NCBI GenBank assembly: GCA_021286645.1
Contig: JAJTBZ010000070.1
Span: 1-54,782 of the forward strand
DNA from: Ignavibacteria bacterium
GTDB lineage: Bacteria; Bacteroidota; Ignavibacteria; Ignavibacteriales; Ignavibacteriaceae
Direction of reading: 5' to 3'
Length of the DNA: 54,782 nt
Under the pieces are notes generated by a model. It saw nothing but the letters and a program-made list of their open reading frames with translations, had not been told where the DNA came from and searched no databases. Position 1 is the first letter of the stretch. Each line of letters starts with the position of its first letter. The position numbers and the translations under genes were made by a program. Of the stretch, positions 1-7,537 are shown piece by piece.

Positions 1-605
1 TGGAATTCTATTTCAGGATATTCTTTTGCTATTTCCCTGCCAACATCCAGAAATAATCCGCCGGTATATTTTAGAATATTTGCTTTGTGTACTAAAGTCA
101 GTTTTTTTCTACTATGCTGTTTGGCATACTCGAAGGCAAATCGGATTATCCGTTCGGAACCCTTTCGTGTCACTATGCCTATGGTTTCAGCAGCAGACCT
201 GCTGCTATCGATGTAATGTTCGATACCCGAATAAAATTCTTCCAGATTCTCCCGAAAGATAATCATATCGAGTGATTCATGAAAAAGCGTTTTAATTCCT
301 TTGAATATTTTCGCCGGACGCTGATTTACATATAGCTCAAATTCTTTTCGTAAGGCAACATTGATACTACGGAAACCTTTTCCTACGGGCGTAGTCAGCG
401 GACCTTTTAACGCCACCTTATTTCTGCCAATGGATTCGATTACCGATTCAGGCAATGGATCATGATATTTCTCCAACGCGGGAATTCCTGCCTCCTGCAC
501 ATCCCAGTCGATCTGAACGCCGGCGTGCCCGATAATATCTACTGCCACTTTCGAAATCTCCGGACCAATTCCGTCACCGGGAATAAGTGTAATTGCATGT
601 TTCAT
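1..605 (-). CDS. NAD(P)-dependent isocitrate/isopropylmalate dehydrogenase family protein, 5' part (cut by window edge)
   Basis: Reading leftward from the ATG at 605-603, an uninterrupted frame of 201 codons runs off the window start. The N-terminus (MKHAITLIPGDGIGPEISK) is the classical beta-decarboxylating dehydrogenase start. It is followed by an ALKGPLTTPVGKGFRSIN stretch and an LRKEFELYVNQRP stretch, where Ser/Asn and the Arg residues bind the hydroxy-acid substrate, and then FRENLEEFYSGIEH. The RENxExxYxGIEH form and the LRxxxxLYxNxRP form favour an isocitrate dehydrogenase of the NAD/Thermus type over LeuB, but the C-terminal half that would settle substrate and cofactor lies outside. 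The start has an AGAGGCGG ribosome site just upstream. It begins 12 nt after the stop of the DUF3078 gene on the same strand, so the two may be co-transcribed. If it is an isocitrate dehydrogenase it acts in the cytoplasmic TCA cycle. Confidence 0.85.
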   Translation of the reverse strand, partial: MKHAITLIPGDGIGPEISKVAVDIIGHAGVQIDWDVQEAGIPALEKYHDPLPESVIESIGRNKVALKGPLTTPVGKGFRSINVALRKEFELYVNQRPAKIFKGIKTLFHESLDMIIFRENLEEFYSGIEHYIDSSRSAAETIGIVTRKGSERIIRFAFEYAKQHSRKKLTLVHKANILKYTGGLFLDVGREIAKEYPEIEF

Positions 606-617
606 AAAACCGCCTCT

Positions 618-1460
618 TTAAAAAATTGAATAAACCACTCCCATTTGCAATGCCTGTTTCAACTGTGTTCTTGTTGAAAGGCTTTTTTCGTAAACGAGTA
701 ACACACTTAAGTTAACATTCACATATTTTGTCGCCTTCACCGTAATATTATTATCCCAACGTACATCCCAAACATCCAGGTGGTTAAAACGGGTAAATAA
801 ACGCAAAGATGATTGATAGAGCAAGTTGTCATCCAGCTTTAACTTTGTATCGGTCACAGATTCCATTCCCGTTTCTAGTTTAAAAGCCTCTTCTTTATCG
901 GTGGTGGCAGGATCATCTGAGTACTGTCGATAATTTTTTGTAAAAACTTCCTGTAAAGCAATACCCATACGGGTTAGTAACCATGTATCTTCTTTATAGG
1001 TAAAACCAAGACTTTGTGAAATATAGCCCGGATCGAAAAAGTCTGATATGGGAACAGTTACCCCTGATTTGTAATCATAACCCGTTGTTAAAGTAGTTCG
1101 AACCGTATTACTGAAAAAAGGATTTACCGCCCAGCCGGCCATTTTTGTTGCGACTGTTTCAAAATACAACTCATTATCGTTAGTGCGGTAATCCTGATCG
1201 CCCAGTTTTGTACGGCCGTAAGCAATTTTTAATTTATTGGAAAGCGACCAGGTGCTTGTTTGGTACAATAATCCCATATTACCAAACCCGGTCCATGAAA
1301 TGGAATTATCACCACCCTGCGCCCAATTCGAGAATGAAACCTGACTAACATTGATCCCTACTGTACCTGTAGGCACCCAGGTAGTGTCGGCACCGGCAAA
1401 AGCCTTGCAATTATATAGTACTATAAAAATAGAAACAAATAGAAACAGTTTTTTAATCAT
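618..1460 (-). CDS. DUF3078 family exported/outer-membrane protein
   Basis: A 280-residue protein with a signal peptide (residues 1 to about 22, ending near CKAFAGA). The mature part carries the SFSNWAQGGDNSISW stretch that marks the DUF3078 family of Bacteroidota-type bacteria. The remainder is made of alternating polar/hydrophobic strands with aromatic girdles (WSLSNKLKIAYGRTK, YVNVNLSVLLVYEKS) and ends in VVYSIF, with a C-terminal Phe as in outer-membrane beta barrels. Its function is not known. It lies 12 nt upstream of the dehydrogenase fragment on the same strand and is divergent from the M24 peptidase. The family assignment rests on the NWAQGG motif and overall architecture; an outer-membrane location is inferred. 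Confidence 0.8.
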   Translation of the reverse strand: MIKKLFLFVSIFIVLYNCKAFAGADTTWVPTGTVGINVSQVSFSNWAQGGDNSISWTGFGNMGLLYQTSTWSLSNKLKIAYGRTKLGDQDYRTNDNELYFETVATKMAGWAVNPFFSNTVRTTLTTGYDYKSGVTVPISDFFDPGYISQSLGFTYKEDTWLLTRMGIALQEVFTKNYRQYSDDPATTDKEEAFKLETGMESVTDTKLKLDDNLLYQSSLRLFTRFNHLDVWDVRWDNNITVKATKYVNVNLSVLLVYEKSLSTRTQLKQALQMGVVYSIF

Positions 1461-1509
1461 TGTATACCTCTAATATTTGTTAAACTATATAAGTACAAAT
1501 TTAATTCCC

Positions 1510-1517
1510 CAAAGTTA
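1510..1517 (-). promoter_or_regulatory. Candidate Bacteroidota-type -7 element for the DUF3078 gene
   Basis: On the minus strand the octamer TAACTTTG matches TAnnTTTG exactly and lies about 50 nt before the ATG at 1460. No exact TTTG occurs 20 nt further upstream; only a T-rich stretch is present. This is therefore a half-supported promoter. Confidence 0.3.
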
Positions 1518-1699
1518 TTTATTTCCGGCATTAAAAACAGCCAGTAATATGAAATGTATTCCGGTTAAATCAATATACAGGTAATTCAGTATTTGTTATT
1601 TTAGGTATTCCGGCTATATTAAAATCGATTTCCTTCGGTTTTTCAGCAATTTGTACACAAGGAAAACTGCTTTTTACTCAATTAAATCTACAGGAATTT

Positions 1700-2893
1700 A
1701 TGGAAGCGTTTAATTTAGAAAAAATACAATCAATAATCCGCCAAAGGAAGCTTGACGGTTGGTTATTATATGATTTCCGGGCGTCTAATTCACTCGCGCT
1801 GGAAATCTTAAAGATGAGTCCCGCCTCACACCTGACCCGGCGGTTTTTCTATTTCATTCCGGCAAACGGAGTGCCTACAAAAATTGTTAACGGAATTGAA
1901 GCGCATAACCTTTCACATCTACCCGGCAAAGAATGTAAATATTCGAGTAAGGAATCGTTACATGGGTTTCTGGATGCAATACTGAAACCGGGTATGACGG
2001 TTGCAATGGAATACTCTCCTAAAAACGCCATTCCATATCTTTCTAAAGTAGATGCCGGAACTTACGAATATTTAAAAGATTTTGGAATAACCATCGTCAG
2101 CAGTGGCGATTTGATTACACTTTTTACCGCGATCTGGTCTGAAGAACAGTATCAGGAAAACCTTGCTACTGCAAAAGCGCTACCCGAGATCATCCGTAAT
2201 GCTTTTGGTTTTATTAAAGCTCGGTTAACCGAATCAGGTAAAACAACCGAATATGAAGTACAACAGTATATTACGAACCAATTAACCGAATACAAACTAA
2301 TAACTGACTTTCCCCCAATTGTTAGTGTTAATGAAAATGCCGCTAACCCGCATTATGGCCCCGATGAAAACACTTTTAAGGAAATATTGCCCGGCGATTT
2401 TGTACTTATTGACTTATGGGCAAAGCCCGATAATACGTGGTCTGTCTGGTCCGATATCACCTGGGTTGGGTATTGTGGTACGGAGGTGCCGGAAAAATAT
2501 ACAAAGATATTTACCATTGTAAAAAATGCACGCGATGCCGCATTGGAATTAATTACCAGCAGATTTGCAGAGGGTAAGGAAATCAAGGCATTTGAAGCCG
2601 ATGAAATTACTCGCAAGGTAATCACAGATGCAGGTTATGGAGAGTACTTTATCCACAGAACCGGGCACTCGATTACTACTGAAGTACATGGGAGCGGCCC
2701 GCACCTTGATAATTTTGAAACTCATGATGAAAGAGTTCTTCTCCCTTCAACAAGTTGTTCTATAGAACCAGGTATTTACCTACCCGGCGATTTTGGCGTT
2801 CGTAGTGAAATCGATGTATACATTCACCCTGATGGCCATGTTATTTATACCGGCGGCATCAAACAAGAAGAAGTTGTAGCGATACTCGCGTAA
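1700..2893 (+). CDS. M24 family metallopeptidase (Xaa-Pro aminopeptidase-like)
   Basis: A 397-residue cytoplasmic protein without a signal peptide. The N-terminal creatinase-like domain (about residues 1-150) is followed by a pita-bread catalytic domain. The expected metal ligands can be placed: Asp in VLIDLWA, Asp in WSDITW, His in HRTGHSI, Glu in SIEPGIYLP and Glu in RSEIDVYI. This is the D-D-H-E-E set of methionine/proline aminopeptidases. The likely role is removal of an N-terminal residue before proline in peptide turnover. The gap between the two Asp residues is longer than in many family members, and the first Asp lies in DLWAKPDNTWSVWSD, a form shared with the group of M24 proteins annotated broadly as Xaa-Pro peptidases. 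The gene is alone, divergent from the DUF3078 gene, and followed by a hairpin. Confidence 0.88.
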   Translation: MEAFNLEKIQSIIRQRKLDGWLLYDFRASNSLALEILKMSPASHLTRRFFYFIPANGVPTKIVNGIEAHNLSHLPGKECKYSSKESLHGFLDAILKPGMTVAMEYSPKNAIPYLSKVDAGTYEYLKDFGITIVSSGDLITLFTAIWSEEQYQENLATAKALPEIIRNAFGFIKARLTESGKTTEYEVQQYITNQLTEYKLITDFPPIVSVNENAANPHYGPDENTFKEILPGDFVLIDLWAKPDNTWSVWSDITWVGYCGTEVPEKYTKIFTIVKNARDAALELITSRFAEGKEIKAFEADEITRKVITDAGYGEYFIHRTGHSITTEVHGSGPHLDNFETHDERVLLPSTSCSIEPGIYLPGDFGVRSEIDVYIHPDGHVIYTGGIKQEEVVAILA

Positions 2894-2899
2894 TTGCTT

Positions 2900-2937
2900 A
2901 ACGGGCATGTTATGAAGCTGAATATAGCATGCCCGTT
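2900..2937 (+). terminator. Hairpin after the M24 peptidase gene
   Basis: The 10-bp arms AACGGGCATG (2900-2909) and CATGCCCGTT (2928-2937) are perfectly complementary around an 18-nt loop, seven bases after the stop codon. There is no strong T tract, so termination strength is uncertain. Confidence 0.55.
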
Positions 2938-3082
2938 ATAGAAATCAGTGTCCATCAAAATATATAGTCTGTCTATTTTTATATACACGTGCTAATACAA
3001 GCAGCCTTTTTCCTTTTCCATTCATACAAGAAATAAACCGTTCATCTATTTTACACCTTTGCAAGGCCGCGAATGCGATAAC

Positions 3083-3114
3083 TTTACGTTAGTAAAGTAA
3101 ATTAATTATTTTTG
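3083..3114 (+). promoter_or_regulatory. Bacteroidota-type promoter for the barrel protein gene at 3165
   Basis: TTTA (3083-3086) is followed by exactly 20 nt and then TATTTTTG (3107-3114), an exact match to TAnnTTTG. One base differs from TTTG in the -33 element. Transcription would begin near 3121, giving an untranslated leader of about 45 nt before the ATG at 3165. Confidence 0.55.
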
Positions 3115-3164
3115 GCACGAAACCTGAATAAATAATTACAAACTATTTATTGAAAGGACAATAC

Positions 3165-4127
3165 ATGAAAAATTTCGTACTATCATTACTCTGCATTACC
3201 CTTATGTACGGATTCTCTGCATTTGCTCAATCAGTCGATTCAGCATCAGGAACAGGTGAATCCACGGATACCAGTTCTTCCTCACACGGATTCATGCATA
3301 AAATGTCTAAGCATGCCACCAAGAAAACAAAAAAAGATAAATGGCATAAATTTCACTGGGATGATGATGATATGGATTTAACCGTATCAGGTGACCCGTT
3401 TATCGAATTGAACTATGGTATTTCCGGTTTAAATCATAATGAACTGTCACAAAATTTCAATAAATCAGGCGAAGTTGGAATGAAATTGGGTAGTGTTGAC
3501 ATTGATTATGAATACAATGGTACCAAAATTATTGAACAGGAAAAATGCTTCGTGTTGTTTGGCATCCACAATAAAGATTTTTATAAAGAAAACGATCAGG
3601 CTAAAATTACCGGAAAGATCATTCAACTGGGTGTTGGATTAGACAGGGCTCTTGCATATGGCGATAAACGCTCTTTCATCGCTTTTTCCAACGGTTGGGG
3701 CGTTGCATGGAGTAAGCTTCAATTAGATCAACAACCGCTATTACAAAAAGATTTTGATTACTTAAGCGACTATAACGAAACATTCCGATTCGGCATTCGT
3801 TCGGAAGGCGGAATTAATTACCAACCGTTTCCTTATCTATCGCTCAATGCTACATTTGAAAGAAATACCGTGTACAACAGAGTATTGTTCTGGCGAGCCG
3901 GTGGCAGCGTAGTTGCAGAAATTATTGGGCACAGCCTGCTTGATAAATTTATTGACCGGGTACTCGATACGACGCCTTCTGTAGCGCCTATTTTGAACTT
4001 TCTCTTGCAAAACGGGCTATCCTACGGTATGTCAGAGCTCCGGAAAAGTGAAATGAACTTCCCATTTGGCGGAGACAGCCCTTTAATGTACAGTACGGTT
4101 AAACTGGGCTTCTCTTTTACTTTCTAA
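3165..4127 (+). CDS. Predicted outer-membrane beta-barrel protein with a charged N-terminal linker
   Basis: The family is not recognised. The ATG at 3165 is preferred over an in-frame TTG at 3150 because GAAAGGA lies 7 nt upstream and the protein then begins with a clean signal peptide (MKNFVLSLLCITLMYGFSAFAQ). After cleavage comes a Ser/Thr-rich segment, then a His/Lys-rich stretch (HKMSKHATKKTKKDKWHKFHW) and a run of four Asp. About 260 residues follow with alternating strand pattern, ending in STVKLGFSFTF, a C-terminal Phe typical of outer-membrane barrels. The charged linker could bind metal, lipopolysaccharide or peptidoglycan, but this is speculation. The gene has its own promoter and ends at a hairpin shared with the convergent gene. 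Confidence 0.7.
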   Translation: MKNFVLSLLCITLMYGFSAFAQSVDSASGTGESTDTSSSSHGFMHKMSKHATKKTKKDKWHKFHWDDDDMDLTVSGDPFIELNYGISGLNHNELSQNFNKSGEVGMKLGSVDIDYEYNGTKIIEQEKCFVLFGIHNKDFYKENDQAKITGKIIQLGVGLDRALAYGDKRSFIAFSNGWGVAWSKLQLDQQPLLQKDFDYLSDYNETFRFGIRSEGGINYQPFPYLSLNATFERNTVYNRVLFWRAGGSVVAEIIGHSLLDKFIDRVLDTTPSVAPILNFLLQNGLSYGMSELRKSEMNFPFGGDSPLMYSTVKLGFSFTF

Positions 4128-4149
4128 TTTTTCTTCTCCACATATAGTT

Positions 4150-4180
4150 AAGCTTCGGGTATTACACGAGCCTGAAGCTT
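4150..4180. terminator. Bidirectional terminator-like hairpin between convergent genes
   Basis: AAGCTTCGGG (4150-4159) pairs with CCTGAAGCTT (4171-4180) over ten positions, one of them G-U, around an 11-nt loop. TACTATTTT follows on the plus strand. It lies between the barrel protein gene (+) and the transglutaminase-like gene (-). Confidence 0.6.
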
Positions 4181-4205
4181 TACTATTTTAAACCGATCAC
4201 CGTCG

Positions 4206-5759
4206 TTATTTCTTCTTTTTCGATGAATCAGGTGTTTTATATATTTTCCGGTTAATTTCTATCTGCTCATCAATGAGAGATTTATCCTTCTGAATAGCAG
4301 GATCATTCGGAAACTCTTCCGATAATATCTTAGCATAACTCTGTGCTTTCGACCATTCATATAATCGTACGAGTTTTAGTACTTTAGACCTGGCGGCACA
4401 AATATAAAGAGTTTTTGCCGAGGTGTTTGATTTATCGATCAGGTACTTCTCCCGACAGGATAATAATTTAGTCTCGATACTTTCCATAGTCTCGTTGGTT
4501 ATCCAACGCTGAACAAGTTCTTCCCCAAGTTTTCCAACAGCAACACTATTTAGACAGCTTGTACCCGATAAATCCTTTTTCAGAGTATCGACATAATAAA
4601 TGACACTTTCGAGATCTTCTTTAATTGCTAAATGCATAATCGCATAACTGGCATTGATACAGTAAATTTTCTTTGCCTCCTCGCTTGTTGAATCCTCCAG
4701 ATAGAATTTTCTGTTAATCGAAAAGTAGGAATCAAAATCTTCGCGATTATTACATTCCTTAAGTTGAGAATCAACTAACTTCGACTTTGCAATTTTATAA
4801 TTTTCCCGAATCGTATTATTGTTGCTGAAAACACTAACTCTGGCAAGCACGGCTAAGGCTGCACTAAAATTTTGTTTCTCGGAGTAAACATCTACCAGCA
4901 CTTTCATTGCTGTACTTAAAGCTTCACTGCAATCATTGGAAGAATCGAAGTGAGCAATGGACGTGTTAAATACTTCACCCGCGAGTACTGTATCATTGGA
5001 ATACTTTCCTAAAGCCAGAAAGGCAATTGAATAATACTGTGAATAGCTCGCAGGATTTTTCAGATAGTCGAGTGCAATTTTAGAATAATTATATGCAGAT
5101 CGTAGTTCATTTGCAGAGCATTCAATGGCAGCAATTTTCATAAATTGAATTCCCAGCAATTCGGAAAATGAAACCGGATGCGCGTTTCTATATATCTCAG
5201 TATAAACACCCAGCGAGCCTTTAAATTTCAGTTCCCGCTGTGTGATAATTTTCTGTTCCAAAAGATTATCGGTAACCTTATTAATATCTGTTTCAAATTC
5301 TTCTCCACCTGCCGGTTTAGTTACCTCTAAAACAAAAGATTCATCATTATCCAAATACGTTAAGAACACATGATCTGATGTACCATAAGCCTGAACAGTC
5401 ATTCCTGCTTCATCCATTACCGCAATATAAATAAGCGCAGCACTATAGCAGTTAAACTTACCGGAATTTAATAATTGACTTACTGAACTGTTTGAGGCAT
5501 ATTGCTCAAGGTATTTTTCCTGGAATTTCTCAAAAAATTTCTTATGAAATTTCTTTACAGAGCTATATTCACTTTTGTACTTTACTGCCAGAGAAACCAT
5601 TTCCCGATAAACAGCCTCATATTGCTGCATCACATCGGCAGGAGCAGAAACCTCACGACTGACAATTGATTGGAATTGCGACCAATGCTTAGTTTGTTGT
5701 GCATTTAGTTGGTACGAAAATATGATTGATAAAATTACAATACTGAATAATGTTCTCAT
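4206..5759 (-). CDS. Exported transglutaminase-like domain protein with TPR-like C-terminus
   Basis: A 517-residue protein with an N-terminal signal peptide (MRTLFSIVILSIIFSYQLNAQ). Residues from about 95 to 150 resemble a transglutaminase/NlpC-like core: a Cys in GKFNCYSAALIYIAV, then a His in GTSDHVFLTYL, then an acidic/Thr position in FVLEVTKPAGG. The spacing is right for a Cys-His catalytic pair; the third residue would be Glu rather than Asp. The rest is helical with repeated Ala/Tyr/Leu patterns (AYNYSKIALDYLKNP, AKILSEEFPNDPAI) that look like degenerate TPR units, and ends in a Lys-rich tail. The protein is probably periplasmic, perhaps acting on or scaffolding envelope proteins. Enzyme activity is not established. 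It lies 88 nt after the metallo-beta-lactamase gene on the same strand. Confidence 0.65.
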   Translation of the reverse strand: MRTLFSIVILSIIFSYQLNAQQTKHWSQFQSIVSREVSAPADVMQQYEAVYREMVSLAVKYKSEYSSVKKFHKKFFEKFQEKYLEQYASNSSVSQLLNSGKFNCYSAALIYIAVMDEAGMTVQAYGTSDHVFLTYLDNDESFVLEVTKPAGGEEFETDINKVTDNLLEQKIITQRELKFKGSLGVYTEIYRNAHPVSFSELLGIQFMKIAAIECSANELRSAYNYSKIALDYLKNPASYSQYYSIAFLALGKYSNDTVLAGEVFNTSIAHFDSSNDCSEALSTAMKVLVDVYSEKQNFSAALAVLARVSVFSNNNTIRENYKIAKSKLVDSQLKECNNREDFDSYFSINRKFYLEDSTSEEAKKIYCINASYAIMHLAIKEDLESVIYYVDTLKKDLSGTSCLNSVAVGKLGEELVQRWITNETMESIETKLLSCREKYLIDKSNTSAKTLYICAARSKVLKLVRLYEWSKAQSYAKILSEEFPNDPAIQKDKSLIDEQIEINRKIYKTPDSSKKKK

Positions 5760-5847
5760 TGGCTACCTTATTTATCCCCGGCAAATTAATTATATATTTT
5801 AGTGAGTCATTCGCACTATAAAAATGGAATGCAATTAACGCGCAATT

Positions 5848-6597
5848 TTATTTGCTAAAAATTTCCAAAGTGTGGAACAGGATTTCTTTTCCTCCAAAAG
5901 CACCATGACCTGGGATTACAATTTTTGCATCCGGAAAACTATCAATGACCTTTTGGATAGTAACCGGCCAGGCTTTTACATCGGCATCTCCAAGATTACC
6001 CCGACTCATCGATTTCATCTCTTTTGCCATGCAGCCGGCAAAAAGTACTTTTTCAGATGGTAAATAGACTACTATGTTATCAGGACTGTGAGCAGCTCCT
6101 AAATACCTGCAAATTATATCCTTATCATTTAATTTAAGATGCAGTGAATCAATAAAGCCTTGCTGTGGTACCGGCATATTGTTTTCTTTAGCCAATGTAA
6201 TTGTAAGCACATTAGCGTATGAGGGTATGCCGGCTTTGTGTATTGTGGCTAAACCTCCTACGCAGTCACCATGAAAATGATTCGGAACAAAACCGACTAA
6301 CTTTACTCTCATAATCTCCTGAATATAGTTAACGAGAATTTTTGTTGTCGAGTCGGTATACGGAGTATCAAAGAGAAACCCTTTATCACCATCAATATAG
6401 AGCATCCCGTCTGAAGGAATTCTGCCATAGGAGCCAATTGTGTCGTAGGAAATGTGTGCATATGCGTGTTCAGTAACACGTATCAATTGTAAATCTTCAT
6501 TAATATTGATAGTATCGGGCAAACTGCCAGAATTCATTCCATAAGTATATGCGAATAATACACAAATGAAAGTACATATGAATTTTAATCTATACAT
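5848..6597 (-). CDS. bla: Subclass B1 metallo-beta-lactamase (CcrA/CfiA-like)
   Basis: A 249-residue protein with an N-terminal signal sequence (about residues 1-20), so periplasmic. All B1 zinc ligands are in place: His107, His109 and Asp111 (NHFHGDCVGG), His170 (GAAHSPDN), Cys189 (FAGC) and His231 (PGHG). The substrate-binding Lys192 and Asn201, equivalent to standard Lys224 and Asn233, are present too. The stretch from GAAHSPDNIVVYLP to the C-terminus can be aligned from memory without gaps to BcII and CcrA of Bacteroides fragilis, which is much closer than to glyoxalase II or other fold members. Known members hydrolyse penicillins, cephalosporins and carbapenems. The true spectrum here is unknown. 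The gene follows the SDR gene by 38 nt on the same strand. No mobile element is nearby, so it looks resident and chromosomal. Confidence 0.9.
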   Translation of the reverse strand: MYRLKFICTFICVLFAYTYGMNSGSLPDTININEDLQLIRVTEHAYAHISYDTIGSYGRIPSDGMLYIDGDKGFLFDTPYTDSTTKILVNYIQEIMRVKLVGFVPNHFHGDCVGGLATIHKAGIPSYANVLTITLAKENNMPVPQQGFIDSLHLKLNDKDIICRYLGAAHSPDNIVVYLPSEKVLFAGCMAKEMKSMSRGNLGDADVKAWPVTIQKVIDSFPDAKIVIPGHGAFGGKEILFHTLEIFSK

Positions 6598-6635
6598 ATA
6601 AATTGCCAGGAATTGTTGAGGAACAAAAATCGGAA

Positions 6636-7454
6636 TTAAATTATTTCCGTCAAAAATTTTTCTGTGAATCTCCGGCTAATTTCCCAAAGTTTATCTGCTT
6701 TCAATTCATCCGAGGCTATATGTGAACATGCTGTTTCACGGGAATCCGAAAAGTATTTCCCGGTTACATTCCTCGCTTGGGTTGAAGTAGCAACATAGAC
6801 TGATGTTTCTGCACCCTCCGAAGTGGAAATTCCTTCCATACTGAACCCCGCACGCAGTAATTTGGTCGTCACTACTCCCGGATGCAGTGAATTTGAAGTT
6901 ATTCCATCATTTTCAAGTAGTCGTGCTAATTTATTGGCAAAAAGTATATTACAGAGCTTTGAAAGTGAGTAAGCAGAATAGCCATTATATCCGCGTTCGA
7001 ATTGTAAATCAGTAAAATCCAGCACACCACGCTGATGCGCGACTGAACTAACGGTTACAATTCTCCCTTCCGGGGATTTACGAATTAAAGGAAGTAATAA
7101 GTTCGTTAGTAAAAAATGTGATATATGGTTCACGCCAAAAGTCATTTCCAACCCATCTTCGGTTAGTTCGCGCGTCTTCATATAAACACCTGCATTATTA
7201 ATTAATACATCGAGTGATTCAAACGAATTGCGAATTTGTTGTGCCATGGCAAAAATCTCGTTCATGGAAGCCAGATTGGCAGAAACAGGTATAATTTTAT
7301 TATTTCCGGAATGCGATATTAACTCATTGGTTATAGCAGTTGCTCTATCAAATTTTCGCCCATGAACCAAAACTTGACAGCCCATTTTAGCCAAAGCGGC
7401 TGCAGTAGCCTTCCCGATTCCATCCGTCGCTCCGGTGACTAATACTGTATTCAC
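6636..7454 (-). CDS. Short-chain dehydrogenase/reductase (retinol dehydrogenase-like SDR)
   Basis: A classical SDR of about 272 residues. The cofactor motif TGATDGIGKATA lies at the N-terminus, NNAG follows in the middle, then a catalytic Ser (VTVSSVAHQRG) and YSLSK for the Tyr-Lys pair. The arrangement, with ARxLExxGI and LHPGVVTTKL later, is that of retinol dehydrogenase/WW-oxidoreductase-like SDRs; the physiological substrate cannot be told. Start choice: the frame extends upstream to 7499, but the first codons would lie inside a terminator hairpin. GAAGGG sits 6 nt before the GTG at 7454, so GTG is preferred. An ATG at 7469 has no visible ribosome site but remains possible. The gene is likely co-transcribed with the downstream metallo-beta-lactamase. 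Confidence 0.85.
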   Translation of the reverse strand: MNTVLVTGATDGIGKATAAALAKMGCQVLVHGRKFDRATAITNELISHSGNNKIIPVSANLASMNEIFAMAQQIRNSFESLDVLINNAGVYMKTRELTEDGLEMTFGVNHISHFLLTNLLLPLIRKSPEGRIVTVSSVAHQRGVLDFTDLQFERGYNGYSAYSLSKLCNILFANKLARLLENDGITSNSLHPGVVTTKLLRAGFSMEGISTSEGAETSVYVATSTQARNVTGKYFSDSRETACSHIASDELKADKLWEISRRFTEKFLTEII

Positions 7455-7488
7455 ATTTTCACCCTTCATTATAATATAAAAGTAAAAT

Positions 7489-7510
7489 AAAACCGGCACA
7501 TGCCGGTTTT
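7489..7510 (-). terminator. Terminator after gatD
   Basis: AAAACCGGCA (7489-7498) and TGCCGGTTTT (7501-7510) form a perfect palindrome, giving a 9-bp stem around ACAT with A/T runs on both sides. On the minus strand it follows the gatD stop at 7538 and precedes the SDR start. It separates the gatED unit from the SDR/beta-lactamase unit. Confidence 0.75.
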
Positions 7511-7537
7511 AAAATTCATCGGATTAGCAATTTTCGT

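Noticed and set aside
5848-6597. Glyoxalase II or a generic metallo-hydrolase as the identity of the HxHxD protein
   Set aside because: The B1-specific Cys189 ligand, Lys192, Asn201 and the PGHG placement match beta-lactamases. Glyoxalase II has HxHxDH and a different C-terminus.
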